Positions 19,923-29,909 of a DNA stretch of 64,000 nucleotides are shown one piece after another. The position numbers and the translations under genes are program-made. Source of the stretch: an uncultured Collinsella sp. (GTDB lineage Bacteria > Actinomycetota > Coriobacteriia > Coriobacteriales > Coriobacteriaceae); assembly GCA_947642445.1 (NCBI GenBank), contig CANRSF010000002.1, positions 62,001-126,000 of the forward strand, written 5' to 3'. Position 1 is the stretch's first letter. Every line of letters starts with the position of its first letter. The notes below the pieces were generated by a model that saw nothing but the letters and a program-made list of their open reading frames with translations, was not told the origin of the DNA and searched no databases.

Positions 19923-22571
19923 ATGGTGAAAAAGTCACCGGAAAACACTACTCCCGCAATTGTGGACAACGTAGAGGCGCTTGAGGCTAAGCTCGCTCAG
20001 ATGCGAGAGGCCCAGGCGCTTTTTGCTACGTACACGCAGGAGCAGGTCGACAAGATCTTCTATGAGGCCGCCATGGCCGCCAACAAGGCTCGTATCCCGT
20101 TGGCGAAGATGGCCATCGAGGAGACCGGCCGCGGCGTTCTTGAGGACAAGGTCATCAAGAACCACTACGCCGCAGAGTACATCTACAACGCTTACAAGAA
20201 CACCAAGACCTGTGGTGTCCTGGAGCGCGACGAGGCCTACGGCATCACCAAGATCGCCGAGCCCATCGGCATCGTGGGCGCCGTCATCCCGACGACCAAC
20301 CCCACCTCCACTGCGATCTTCAAGACGCTGATCAGCCTGAAGACCCGCAACGGCATCATCATCTCCCCGCACCCGGCAGCCGCCAAGTGCACCATCGCCG
20401 CCGCCAAGCTCGTGCTCGACGCCGCCGTCAAGGCCGGCGCCCCCGAGGGCATCATCGGCTGGGTCGATGTCCCCTCCATCGAGCTGACCAACATGGTCAT
20501 GCGCGACGTCGACATCATCCTCGCCACTGGTGGCCCGGGCATGGTCAAGGCCGCCTACTCCTCGGGCAAGCCCGCCCTGGGCGTTGGCGCCGGTAACACC
20601 CCGGTCATCATCGACGACACCGCCGACGTGCTGCTCGCCGTCAACTCCATCATCCACTCCAAGACCTTCGACAACGGCATGATCTGCGCTTCCGAGCAGT
20701 CCGTGACCGTCATCGACACCATCTATGACCAGGTTAAGGCCGAGTTCCAGAAGCGCGGCTGCTACTTCGTCAAGCAGGGTGCCGAGATGGAGGCCCTGCG
20801 TGCCGCCATGTTCAAGAACGGCGCCCTCGATCACCGCATTCCCGGCATGGCTGCCGCCAAGATCGCCGAGCTCGCCGGCATCGAGGTTCCCGCCAAGACC
20901 AAGATCCTGATCGCCGAGGTCACCTCCACCGACCCCGCCAAGGAGGAGTTCTCCCACGAGAAGCTCTCCCCGGTCCTGGCCATGTATCACGCCAAGGACT
21001 TCCAGGAGGCCGTCGACAAGGCCGAGCACCTGGTGCTCGCCGGTGGCCCGGGCCACACCGCCTCTCTGTACGTGCGCCCCGCCCAGGCCGAGAAGATCAG
21101 TCTGTTCGAGCACGTCATGAAGGCCTGCCGTATCGTCATCAACACCCCGTCCTCGCACGGCGGCATCGGTGATCTGTACAACTTTGGCATGAAGCCGTCT
21201 CTGACCCTGGGCTGCGGCTCCTGGGGCGGCAACTCCGTCTCCGAGAACGTTGGGGTGAAGCACTTGATCAACGTTAAGACTGTGGCCGAGCGCCGTGAGA
21301 ACATGCTGTGGTTCCGCGCTCCCGAGAAGGTCTACTTCAAGAAAGGTTCCACGCCCGTCGCCCTCGACGAGCTCGGTACCGTCATGGGCAAGAAGCGCGC
21401 CTTCATCGTCACCGACCAGTTCCTCTTCAAGAATGGCAACACCCGCGCCATCGAGGCCAAGCTCGACGAGATGGGCATCGCCCACGACTGCTTCTACGAC
21501 GTCGAGCCCGATCCGTCGCTGCAGTGCGCACGTCGCGGCGCCAAGCAGATGGCTCTCTTTGAGCCGGACGTCATCATCGCCGTCGGCGGTGGCTCCGCTA
21601 TGGACGCCGGCAAGATCATGTGGATGATGTACGAGCACCCCGAGTGCAAGTTTGAGGACATGGCCATGGACTTCATGGACATCCGCAAGCGTATCTTCAC
21701 TTTCCCCGAGATGGGCAAGAAGGCCTACTTCGTCGCCGTCCCGACCTCTTCGGGTACCGGCTCCGAGTGCACGCCGTTCGCCATCATCACCGACAAGGAG
21801 ACCGGCATCAAGTGGCCGCTCGCCGACTACGCGCTGCTCCCCAACATGGCTATCGTCGACGCCGACAACTGCATGACCGCCCCGCGCGGCCTGACCGCTG
21901 CCTCCGGCATCGACGTCATGACCCACGCCATCGAGTCCTACGTCTCCATCATGGCTTCCGACTACACCAAGGGCCTCTCCGAGCGCGCTGCTAAGCTCGT
22001 CTTCGAGAACCTGCCCTCCAGCTTCACGAACGGCGCCAAGGACCCGCACGCCCGCGAGGAGATGCACAACGCCTCCTGCATGGCCGGCATGGCCTTCGCC
22101 AACGCCTTCCTGGGCCTCAACCACTCCATGGCTCACAAGCTCGGCGCCTTCCATCACCTGCCCCACGGCCTCGCCAACGCCGTCATCCTGACCCGCGTTA
22201 TGCGCTACAACGCCGCCGAGGCTCCCGTCAAGATGGGCACGTTCTCCCAGTATCCTTACCCCAACGCGCTGCACAACTACGCCGAGATGGCCAAGTACTG
22301 CGGCATCGAGGGCAAGGACGACAAGGAGGTCTTCGAGAACTTCATCACGAAGCTCGAGGAGCTCAAGGACTTCATCGGCGTCAAGAAGACCATCGCCGAC
22401 TACGGTGTTGACGAGCAGTACTTCCTCGACACCCTCGACGAGATGACCGAGCAGGCATTCAACGACCAGTGCACCGGCGCTAACCCGCGCTACCCGCTCA
22501 TGAGCGAGATCAAGGAGCTCTACCTGGACGCCTACTACGGCCGCGAGCCTCAGGACTACGCCGTCTGCTAG
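19923..22571 (+). CDS. adhE: Bifunctional acetaldehyde-CoA/alcohol dehydrogenase
   Basis: 882 aa; N-terminal ALDH domain (GPGMVKAAYSSGKPALGVGAGNTP, ICASEQSV), C-terminal Fe-ADH domain (GGGSAMDAGKIMW, GLNHSMAHKLGAFHHLPHG). Confidence 0.97.
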   Translation: MVKKSPENTTPAIVDNVEALEAKLAQMREAQALFATYTQEQVDKIFYEAAMAANKARIPLAKMAIEETGRGVLEDKVIKNHYAAEYIYNAYKNTKTCGVLERDEAYGITKIAEPIGIVGAVIPTTNPTSTAIFKTLISLKTRNGIIISPHPAAAKCTIAAAKLVLDAAVKAGAPEGIIGWVDVPSIELTNMVMRDVDIILATGGPGMVKAAYSSGKPALGVGAGNTPVIIDDTADVLLAVNSIIHSKTFDNGMICASEQSVTVIDTIYDQVKAEFQKRGCYFVKQGAEMEALRAAMFKNGALDHRIPGMAAAKIAELAGIEVPAKTKILIAEVTSTDPAKEEFSHEKLSPVLAMYHAKDFQEAVDKAEHLVLAGGPGHTASLYVRPAQAEKISLFEHVMKACRIVINTPSSHGGIGDLYNFGMKPSLTLGCGSWGGNSVSENVGVKHLINVKTVAERRENMLWFRAPEKVYFKKGSTPVALDELGTVMGKKRAFIVTDQFLFKNGNTRAIEAKLDEMGIAHDCFYDVEPDPSLQCARRGAKQMALFEPDVIIAVGGGSAMDAGKIMWMMYEHPECKFEDMAMDFMDIRKRIFTFPEMGKKAYFVAVPTSSGTGSECTPFAIITDKETGIKWPLADYALLPNMAIVDADNCMTAPRGLTAASGIDVMTHAIESYVSIMASDYTKGLSERAAKLVFENLPSSFTNGAKDPHAREEMHNASCMAGMAFANAFLGLNHSMAHKLGAFHHLPHGLANAVILTRVMRYNAAEAPVKMGTFSQYPYPNALHNYAEMAKYCGIEGKDDKEVFENFITKLEELKDFIGVKKTIADYGVDEQYFLDTLDEMTEQAFNDQCTGANPRYPLMSEIKELYLDAYYGREPQDYAVC

Positions 22572-22589
22572 TTTTAGCACGGTTTTTAA

Positions 22590-22626
22590 CGGCGGGGGTG
22601 CACGGGTGTTTCACACACCCCCGCCG
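22590..22626 (+). terminator. GC-rich hairpin between adhE and the downstream kinase gene
   Basis: cggcgggggtg...cacacccccgccg; no strong T tract, so possibly an intercistronic stem. Confidence 0.5.
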
Positions 22627-22659
22627 TCGCTTCTATCGCATCGTTGAAAGGATGCAACC

Positions 22660-23424
22660 ATGCTGCTACCCGATTCCAAGACCGAGCTCGTCCGCCGTGG
22701 CAACAAGGTCGTTTACGACCTGGGCGACAAGATTGTCAAGGTCTTTAACGAGACCAAGCCTGTCTCCGACGTGTTCAACGAGGCTTTGAATCTTGCCCGC
22801 ATCAATGAGTGCGGCATCCGCAGCCCCAAGGCTCTCGAGGTTTCCCAGCTCGAGAACGCCAACGGCTGGGCGCTCGTGACCGAGAAGGTTCCGGGCACCA
22901 CCCTTGCCGAGAAGATGACTGCCGAGCCCCAGCGCTTTGGTGAGTATCTCGAGATGTTCGTCGACCTCCAAATCGAGATCCACGGCTACACCTCCCCGCT
23001 GCTCAACCGTCAGCGCGACAAGTTCGCCCGCATGATCGACAGCCTTGATCAGCTCAATGCCACCACGCGCTACAACCTTCAGGAGCGTCTGGACGGCATG
23101 ACCAAGGAGTTCAAGGTCTGCCACGGCGACTTCAACCCCTCCAACGTCATCGTCGGCGACGACGGCCAGCTCTATGTGTGCGACTGGGCACACGCCACCC
23201 AGGGCTCCCCTGCTGCCGACGTTGCCACCACCTACCTGCTCTTCGCCCTCAACAGCAAGGATCAGGCCGAGGCCTACCTGGAGCTCTACTGCGACCGCGC
23301 CGACATGCCCATGCAGGTCGTGCGTCAGTGGACGAGCATCGTCGCCGCTTCCGAGCTCGCTCGTAAGCGCAACGTGAACGATGAGTTCCTGAAGAACTGG
23401 ATCGACGTCGTCGATTATCAGTAA
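22660..23424 (+). CDS. Aminoglycoside phosphotransferase/choline kinase-like family protein
   Basis: VCHGDFNPSNVIVGDDGQLYVCDWAHATQGSPAADVA (Brenner-type HxDxxxxN...D), N-terminal kinase-like lobe. Confidence 0.8.
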   Translation: MLLPDSKTELVRRGNKVVYDLGDKIVKVFNETKPVSDVFNEALNLARINECGIRSPKALEVSQLENANGWALVTEKVPGTTLAEKMTAEPQRFGEYLEMFVDLQIEIHGYTSPLLNRQRDKFARMIDSLDQLNATTRYNLQERLDGMTKEFKVCHGDFNPSNVIVGDDGQLYVCDWAHATQGSPAADVATTYLLFALNSKDQAEAYLELYCDRADMPMQVVRQWTSIVAASELARKRNVNDEFLKNWIDVVDYQ

Positions 23425-23460
23425 TATCTGAGCGATTTATTTCGCATCGGAGGCACAAGA

Positions 23461-23495
23461 AAACCCCGCAGCTCATATGGGCTGTGGGGTTTTCC
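23461..23495 (+). terminator. Terminator downstream of the APH-like gene
   Basis: aaaaccccgcagctcatatgggctgtggggtttt with T tract. Confidence 0.85.
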
Positions 23496-23529
23496 TTTAC
23501 CCATCGAGTTTATTCACGCAACAAAATAG

Positions 23530-23572
23530 ACTGCTCCGCATCTCTTCCTAAGAGAGATACGGAGCAGTCCCG
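23530..23572 (-). terminator. Terminator downstream of proS
   Basis: gactgctccgcatctcttcctaagagagatacggagcagtc long stem-loop, TATTTT on the minus strand. Confidence 0.8.
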
Positions 23573-23600
23573 CAATTACATCTAATAGCAGAAACGTCGA

Positions 23601-25322
23601 TTAACGGCGGGCCGCCTTAACAAGCTCGGCAACCTTGGCGACGACCTCGTCAATCGCCACGTCCTCGCGCTCGCCCGTGGCACGGTCCTTGAGCTCAACG
23701 GTGCCATTCTTAAGGCCACGCTTGCCAAGCACCACCTGATACGGGAATCCCATAAGGTCGTTATCGGCAAACTTAAAGCCGGGACGCTCGTCACGGTCGT
23801 CGACGACGACCTCGATACCCTCGGCGCATAAGCCCTCGACGATTTGGTCGCAGACGGTTGCGCACTCCTCCTTCTTGGGATCGAGCGGAATCACAGCGAC
23901 CTCGTACGGGGCAACGGAAACCGGCCAGACGATACCGTGCTCGTCGTTGTGCTGCTCCACGACGGCAGCAAGCGAGCGGGACACGCCCACGCCGTAGCAA
24001 CCCATGATAAGCGGCTTCTCCTTGCCGTCCTCGTCCATAAAGGTGGCGCCCATGGCCTCGGAATACTTGGTACCCAGCTGGAAGACCTGCGAGACCTCGA
24101 TGCCGCGAGCAGCAGAGAGCGGCTTGCCGCAGTGCGGGCAGGGATCGCCGGCAACGACGGTGACCAGATCTGCCCACTCATCGACGGTAAAGTCGCGCTC
24201 GGGGCAGGCACCGGTAAAGTGATAATCGACCTCGTTGGCACCGCAGGCCCACTGCTTGGACTCGCGCAGGCTCTCGTCGCACACCAGACGGATGCCCTCG
24301 GGCAAGTTAACCGGTCCGATAAAGCCCTTGTGCAGACCGTAGGTCTGAAGCTCCTCGTCCGTCATCATGCGATAACCCTTGCCAAAGACATGCTCGGCCT
24401 TGCAGTCGTTGAGCTCATGATCGCCCGGGACGATGGCCACGACGGGCTTGCCCTCGGCATCGATGAGCGCCAGGGACTTGCGCGTGCCGTTCTCGGGGAA
24501 CCCAAAGAACTTAGCAACGGCCTCAATGGTGCCCATGCCCGGAGTCTCGACCTTGGTAAGCGTACCGTCACCGGGACCCTCAGTCACGACGACCTTGGTG
24601 CTTGCAGCCTCATCATCGGCGGCAAAACCGCAGTCATCGCAATAGACGAGAGAAGCCTCGCCGGCGTCGGCCAAAGCCATGTACTCGACGGAGGTATCGC
24701 CACCGATCTCGCCGGAGTCGGCAACGACGGGCAAGGCCTTGATGTAGCAGCGCTCGCAAATGTTAGCGTAGGCCTGCTTCATCTTGTCATACTCCTCCTG
24801 CAAGCTCTCCTGCGTGGCGGAGAAGCTGTAGGCATCCTTCATGATGAACTCGCGACCGCGCATCAGGCCAAAACGGGGACGGAACTCGTCGCGGAACTTA
24901 TCCTGGATGTGATAGAGGTTCACTGGCAGCTGCTTATAGGAGCGCAGCTCGTTGCGCACCAGGGCCGTGACGGTCTCCTCGTGCGTGGGGCCCAGCACGA
25001 ACTCGCGACCATGACGGTCGTCAAAGCGCACAAGCTCCTTGCCATAGGCATCGATACGGCCGGACTCACGCCACAACTCGGCGTCGACCATAATGGGCAT
25101 CATAAGCTCCTGGGCGCCGGCGGCGTCCATCTCGTCGCGCACGATGTTCTCAATCTTGCGAATCGAGCGCCATGCGAGCGGCAGGTAGGAATACAGACCG
25201 GCGGCCTCCTTGCGGATCATGCCGGCACGGAGCAGCAGGCGGTGGCTGGCGAGCTCAGCGTCCGCCGGATCCTCTTTGAGCGTCGGCGCATAGAGCTTAG
25301 ACATATACATTGCTCGGGTCAT
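23601..25322 (-). CDS. proS: Prolyl-tRNA synthetase
   Basis: SKLYAPTLKEDPADAELASHRLLLRAGMIRKEAAGLYSYLPLAWR, editing-domain insert; ~570 aa. Start may be one of the internal Met residues (MYMSK). Confidence 0.96.
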   Translation of the reverse strand: MTRAMYMSKLYAPTLKEDPADAELASHRLLLRAGMIRKEAAGLYSYLPLAWRSIRKIENIVRDEMDAAGAQELMMPIMVDAELWRESGRIDAYGKELVRFDDRHGREFVLGPTHEETVTALVRNELRSYKQLPVNLYHIQDKFRDEFRPRFGLMRGREFIMKDAYSFSATQESLQEEYDKMKQAYANICERCYIKALPVVADSGEIGGDTSVEYMALADAGEASLVYCDDCGFAADDEAASTKVVVTEGPGDGTLTKVETPGMGTIEAVAKFFGFPENGTRKSLALIDAEGKPVVAIVPGDHELNDCKAEHVFGKGYRMMTDEELQTYGLHKGFIGPVNLPEGIRLVCDESLRESKQWACGANEVDYHFTGACPERDFTVDEWADLVTVVAGDPCPHCGKPLSAARGIEVSQVFQLGTKYSEAMGATFMDEDGKEKPLIMGCYGVGVSRSLAAVVEQHNDEHGIVWPVSVAPYEVAVIPLDPKKEECATVCDQIVEGLCAEGIEVVVDDRDERPGFKFADNDLMGFPYQVVLGKRGLKNGTVELKDRATGEREDVAIDEVVAKVAELVKAARR

Positions 25323-26405
25323 TTATTTCTCCTCAATAAGTTTGTCGACCTCGGCCATAAGCGCGTCGACAATTTGATCCTCAGCTACTTTACCAATGAT
25401 CTGGCCATGCGAAAAGAGCAGGCCCTGACCACGTCCGCAGGCAACACCCAGGTCGGCGTCAGATGCCTCTCCGGGGCCGTTGACCGCACATCCCATCACG
25501 GCGATCGAAAGCGGCGCGGAATAGTTCTTAAGCCGCTCGGTGACCTCCTCGGCGATGGGAATCAGGTTAACCTGGCAGCGGGCGCACGTGGGGCACGAGA
25601 CGATCTCGGGACCACGGCGACGCAGGCCCAGCGACTGTAGAATTCCCCAGGCGACCGGCGGCTCCTCAACCGGATCGGCCGTGAGCGACACACGCATGGT
25701 GTCACCGATGCCTTCGGAAAGCAAGATACCCAAGCCTACAGAGCTCTTGATGGTGCCCTGAAGCTTGGTCCCCGCCTCCGTCACGCCCAGGTGAAGCGGA
25801 ACGTGTGGAATCTCACGCGACAGGGCGCGATAGGTATCAAGTGTCGTCTGTACGCTATGGGCCTTGGCGGATAGCACGATGTTGGTAAACCCACGGTCCT
25901 CAAAGTGCCGCACAAAGCGTTCGCTCGACATCACGAGCTTTTCGGGCTGCGTGAGGTCGTCGCGCTCGGCAATATCTTGCTCAAGCGAGCCCGCGTTCAC
26001 GCCAATGCGAATCGCGCAGCCCGCGGCACCCGCGGCATCGATGACGGCATCGACCTTAGCCCAATCGCCGATATTGCCGGGGTTGATGCGCAGCTTAGAG
26101 GCACCAGCCTCGACAGCGCCAATGGCAAGCTTATGGTTAAAATGGATATCGGCGACGATTGGTACCGGAGACTCGGCACAAATCGTGCGAAAGCCCTCGA
26201 GCGCAGCCTCGGTAGGCACGCTCACGCGCACGATATCGCAGCCAGCCTGCGCCAACGCGCACACTTGCGCAAGCGTTGCCTGGGCATCAGCGGTATCGGT
26301 GCAGGTCATAGATTGGACCACCACCGGCGCGCCGCCACCGATCTGCACGCCGCCCACATGCACGGGGCGCGTCAGCTCGCGAGGCAAAGGATGGGATAAA
26401 GACAA
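25323..26405 (-). CDS. ispG: 4-hydroxy-3-methylbut-2-en-1-yl diphosphate synthase
   Basis: VGGVQIGGGAPVVVQSMTCTDTADAQAT, CPTCARCQVN, GCAVNGPGEASDADLG; probable TTG start near 26405. Confidence 0.95.
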   Translation of the reverse strand: MSLSHPLPRELTRPVHVGGVQIGGGAPVVVQSMTCTDTADAQATLAQVCALAQAGCDIVRVSVPTEAALEGFRTICAESPVPIVADIHFNHKLAIGAVEAGASKLRINPGNIGDWAKVDAVIDAAGAAGCAIRIGVNAGSLEQDIAERDDLTQPEKLVMSSERFVRHFEDRGFTNIVLSAKAHSVQTTLDTYRALSREIPHVPLHLGVTEAGTKLQGTIKSSVGLGILLSEGIGDTMRVSLTADPVEEPPVAWGILQSLGLRRRGPEIVSCPTCARCQVNLIPIAEEVTERLKNYSAPLSIAVMGCAVNGPGEASDADLGVACGRGQGLLFSHGQIIGKVAEDQIVDALMAEVDKLIEEK

Positions 26406-26418
26406 TCCAAACACTCCC

Positions 26419-27795
26419 CTACAAAATAAATCGAAGGATGTCGGAACGAAGCATATAGACAAACAGCAGCGCAAAGAGCGCGATGCCCACATAGCTCACA
26501 ATCGTCTGGACCTTGAGCGGAAGCTCGCGGCCCGCAATCTTCTGAATGATCTCGATGACTAGCTTGCCGCCATCGAGTGGCGGGATGGGCAGCAGGTTCA
26601 TAAAGCCAAGCGAGAACGAAATGAGCGCGGCAAACGACAGGAACGTTACGGGGCCGGCAGCAGCAGCCTGTGAGGACATAACGCTAATACCCACGATCGA
26701 AGAAGACTGATCGAGAATCTCCATCGTATGCTGCGGCTGGAGTAGGCGCATCACGCCATCCGCCGTCTGTACAACATAGGAGAATGACAGACGCGCCGAG
26801 GTGATCGGGTCTAAACGGACCACCTGCGTAGAGGCATACACACCTAGGCGCTCGTCCTCTTTGAGCGCAACCGTGGTCGAATGCTGCTTGCCGTCACGCT
26901 CGTACTCGATGGCGATATCGTCCTTACCGGCGGCCTTGCCGATGGCATCGTAGACATCCATCCAAGTAGAACATGAGACACCGTCAACCGAAAGGATCGC
27001 ATCACCGGCCTCGATACCCGCCTTGGCGGCAATAGATCCCTCGTCAACCTGACCGATCACGTTGGTATCCATCGGCACGGTGACACCCGCAATGGAATAG
27101 ATGCTCATAAGGAGCAAAAAACCCGTCAAGATATTGACGATAATGCCTGCGAGCAGCATAAAGGCGCGCTTGAGAAAGCCTTGGCCAAGATAGGTGTGCG
27201 AGCGTTCTTGCGCAAGGAACTCGGCCTCGCCGCACGGCAGCTCCCACACATCGCCCTCGGCAGTCGCATGTTCGCGATCGAAACGGCGACCATCAAAGGT
27301 GGTATAGCCTGCCGTGTCTCGTGGCAACGTCTGATATTTGGTGGGATAGTAGCTCGGCGAGGGCTTCTCCCCTTCCTCATACCAGGGCGCGATGGAGCCC
27401 CAGCCCAGCAAAAGGGCGCATGCCTCGAGCACATCCTCCTCGGAAAGTTCGAGCTCGACAGCAAGGTCGGCCACGGTCACGCGACCATGACGATAGATAG
27501 CCGCGAGCACGCGATCGGCGCACGAAACATCGGTCGGATCCATACCGCAGATGGCAGCGTAGCCACCCAGCAGCAGCGGGGTCACGCCAAACTTGGTTCC
27601 AATGCGACGCGACGTGTAATGGATGTCAAAGCGGCACGGCAGACCCAAAAAGAACTCGGTCACACGGACGCCGCAGGCACGCGCCGCCAAAAAGTGGCCG
27701 CCCTCGTGCAAAAACACGAGGACGGAAAGCATCAGCAGGCCCCAAAAGACCGATGAGAGAACGCTCAGAACAGTATCCATAAAACGAAAAAGCAA
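26419..27795 (-). CDS. rseP: Site-2 protease family / RIP metalloprotease RseP
   Basis: VFLHEGGHFLAARACGVRV, PDZ domain, NLLPIPPLDGGKLV; carries an unusual insert (see findings). Confidence 0.93.
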   Translation of the reverse strand: MLFRFMDTVLSVLSSVFWGLLMLSVLVFLHEGGHFLAARACGVRVTEFFLGLPCRFDIHYTSRRIGTKFGVTPLLLGGYAAICGMDPTDVSCADRVLAAIYRHGRVTVADLAVELELSEEDVLEACALLLGWGSIAPWYEEGEKPSPSYYPTKYQTLPRDTAGYTTFDGRRFDREHATAEGDVWELPCGEAEFLAQERSHTYLGQGFLKRAFMLLAGIIVNILTGFLLLMSIYSIAGVTVPMDTNVIGQVDEGSIAAKAGIEAGDAILSVDGVSCSTWMDVYDAIGKAAGKDDIAIEYERDGKQHSTTVALKEDERLGVYASTQVVRLDPITSARLSFSYVVQTADGVMRLLQPQHTMEILDQSSSIVGISVMSSQAAAAGPVTFLSFAALISFSLGFMNLLPIPPLDGGKLVIEIIQKIAGRELPLKVQTIVSYVGIALFALLFVYMLRSDILRFIL

Positions 27796-27805
27796 TCCTT
27801 ATGGG

Positions 27806-28993
27806 TTAGGAACGGGTTGCAGCGAGCACCTGCGCAGCCTTTTCACGCGCCCACGCATCGATGTCGCGAAGCTGCTCAAACGAATCGACCACCTGCATAT
27901 CGTGGGCGTCCATGCAGGATTCCACAATGCGATCGATATCGGTAAAGCTGCAGCCATCGTGCAGGAAGGCATCGACGGCGACCTCGTTGGCGGCATTGAG
28001 CACGCACGGCATGGTGCCACCCGTCTTGCCGGCACGCTCGGCCAGTGCCAGACAGCGGAAGGTATCCATGTCGGCAGCATCAAACGTGAGCTGCCCCAGC
28101 TCGCGGAAATCGATACGAGGCGCCGGGGTATCCCAACGCTCGGGATACGAGAATGCGAACTGGATGGGAATACGCATGTCGGATGCGCCGAGATGCGCCA
28201 TCACGGAGCCGTCGGCGAACTCGACCATAGAGTGAATCTTGGACTGACGCTGCACGACCACGTTAATGAAATCGAGGTCGCAGTTAAACAGATGCATGGC
28301 CTCAATGCGCTCCAGGCCCTTGTTCATGAGAGTGGCGGAGTCAATGGTGATCTTGGCACCCATGGCCCACGTGGGATGCGCGAGGGCATCGGCACGCGTC
28401 ACGCGATCGAGCTCGTCGCGCGTGCGGCCAAAGAACGGACCGCCCGAGCAGGTGAGCCAAATGCAGTGGGCCTCGCGCGGGTTCTCCCCCAGATAGCACT
28501 GGTAGATGGCGGAATGCTCAGAGTCGACCGGAATAAGCTGGCCCGGTTGTGCCAACGGCATAAGCAAGTCGCCACCGACGACGAGGGACTCCTTGTTGGC
28601 AAGGGCAAGGCGCTTATTCGAGGTCAAGGCCGCATGGCTCGCCTCGAGACCGGCGGCGCCCACAATAGCGACAAGCACGCAGTCGACATCGTCGCGATGC
28701 GCGAGCTCGCAAACCGCCTGCGCGCCAACGCCGAGCTTCGTTCCCTCGGGCAACTCCTGCAGCACGGCGTCATCGCCATGATCGACATCGGCCACGGCAA
28801 CCGCCGGAACCGAGAACTCGCGGGCAGCGGCAACGAGCTCGGAGGTACTGGAGTTAACGGACAGCGCCGTCACCTGCAGGCGATCGGCATGCTGGCGGCA
28901 CACATCGAGCGCCTGGGTGCCGATAGAGCCCGTACAACCCAGGATGGCAACGCGAAGGCGTCCATCGGGGCCATACGTCGTCTGGAAGGACAT
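27806..28993 (-). CDS. dxr: 1-deoxy-D-xylulose-5-phosphate reductoisomerase
   Basis: RVAILGCTGSIGTQALDVC, ALANKESLVVGGDL, PVDSEHSAIYQCL-like motif. Confidence 0.96.
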   Translation of the reverse strand: MSFQTTYGPDGRLRVAILGCTGSIGTQALDVCRQHADRLQVTALSVNSSTSELVAAAREFSVPAVAVADVDHGDDAVLQELPEGTKLGVGAQAVCELAHRDDVDCVLVAIVGAAGLEASHAALTSNKRLALANKESLVVGGDLLMPLAQPGQLIPVDSEHSAIYQCYLGENPREAHCIWLTCSGGPFFGRTRDELDRVTRADALAHPTWAMGAKITIDSATLMNKGLERIEAMHLFNCDLDFINVVVQRQSKIHSMVEFADGSVMAHLGASDMRIPIQFAFSYPERWDTPAPRIDFRELGQLTFDAADMDTFRCLALAERAGKTGGTMPCVLNAANEVAVDAFLHDGCSFTDIDRIVESCMDAHDMQVVDSFEQLRDIDAWAREKAAQVLAATRS

Positions 28994-29907
28994 TACAGCA
29001 CGCCTCCGATCATCAGCAACAGCTGCGCGGTGATGCAGCCGAAGATAAGCGAATCGCTACGATCGAGCATTCCGCCGTGGCCCGGGATAAGGTTGCCGGA
29101 ATCTTTGACGCCCACACCGCGCTTGATGCGCGACTCGATAAGGTCGCCGATAACGCCCAGAATGGACACGACCACGCCGCACAGCAGCGCATAGGGCAGG
29201 CTGAGCTTGTAGAAGTGCGTCGCCCACAGGATGAGCCAAATCAAAACCGAGCCCAAGATGCCGCCGGCAAACCCCTCCCAGCTCTTTTTGGGAGAGATCT
29301 TGGGAACCATCTTGTGCTTGCCGATACGGCTGCCCACGATGTAGGCAAACGAATCGGAGACCCAAAGGGACGCGCAAACGCCCACTGAAAGCAGGGCGCC
29401 GGCAAAACCGGGCACGGCATCGCGCAGCAGCACGATAGCCGACAGCATAAAGCCAGTGTAGATGGGACCCATGAGCGTCACGGCCACATCAGAGATGCGG
29501 GTACGCGGCGACCAGACATACCAAATGCCCACAGCGAGCATCAAGGCAAAAAGCAGGGCATTCAGCAACATCGAATCGCCCAACGCCGACAGCGGAAAGA
29601 GTACGGCGGCAGCGATACCCATGCGCTCGTTAGCCATCTTGCCATCGAGCCTTGTCATACGGAAAAACTCATAGCAGCACAGACCGCTCATGACAGAAAC
29701 AAAGATGGCCGTGGGCACGATACCCAAAACCAGGCACAGGATAAAGACAACGGCGTAGACGATACCGGCGGCGGCACGGGTAATAAAGCCCGCCAGCCAC
29801 GAACCGGTGCCGCTCTTTGCTGCAGGTGCTCCCGCAGCGGCAGCCTTGCGCGCAGGCGCCGCGGAAACTGGCGTCTTGGGAGCAGATGCCTTGGGACGAT
29901 CGGACAC
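28993..29907 (-). CDS. cdsA: Phosphatidate cytidylyltransferase
   Basis: Multiple TM segments; SPKKSWEGFAGGILGS, IKRGVGVKDSGNLIPGHGGMLDRSDSL. Confidence 0.95.
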   Translation of the reverse strand: MSDRPKASAPKTPVSAAPARKAAAAGAPAAKSGTGSWLAGFITRAAAGIVYAVVFILCLVLGIVPTAIFVSVMSGLCCYEFFRMTRLDGKMANERMGIAAAVLFPLSALGDSMLLNALLFALMLAVGIWYVWSPRTRISDVAVTLMGPIYTGFMLSAIVLLRDAVPGFAGALLSVGVCASLWVSDSFAYIVGSRIGKHKMVPKISPKKSWEGFAGGILGSVLIWLILWATHFYKLSLPYALLCGVVVSILGVIGDLIESRIKRGVGVKDSGNLIPGHGGMLDRSDSLIFGCITAQLLLMIGGVL

Positions 29908-29909
29908 GA

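Noticed and set aside
19935-22580. 881-aa minus-strand ORF antisense to adhE
   Set aside because: Composition is that of a codon-bias shadow frame (Val/Leu/Gly/Asp-rich), with no domain motif and no SD. The plus-strand AdhE is unambiguous.
23844-25640. 598-aa plus ORF antisense to proS/ispG
   Set aside because: Crosses two known minus-strand genes, has no recognisable domain, and looks like a shadow frame.
25323-26492. ispG start at 26492 as given in the ORF track
   Set aside because: It would overlap rseP by ~70 bp with a non-homologous Cys/Phe-rich leader; IspG homology begins near 26405.
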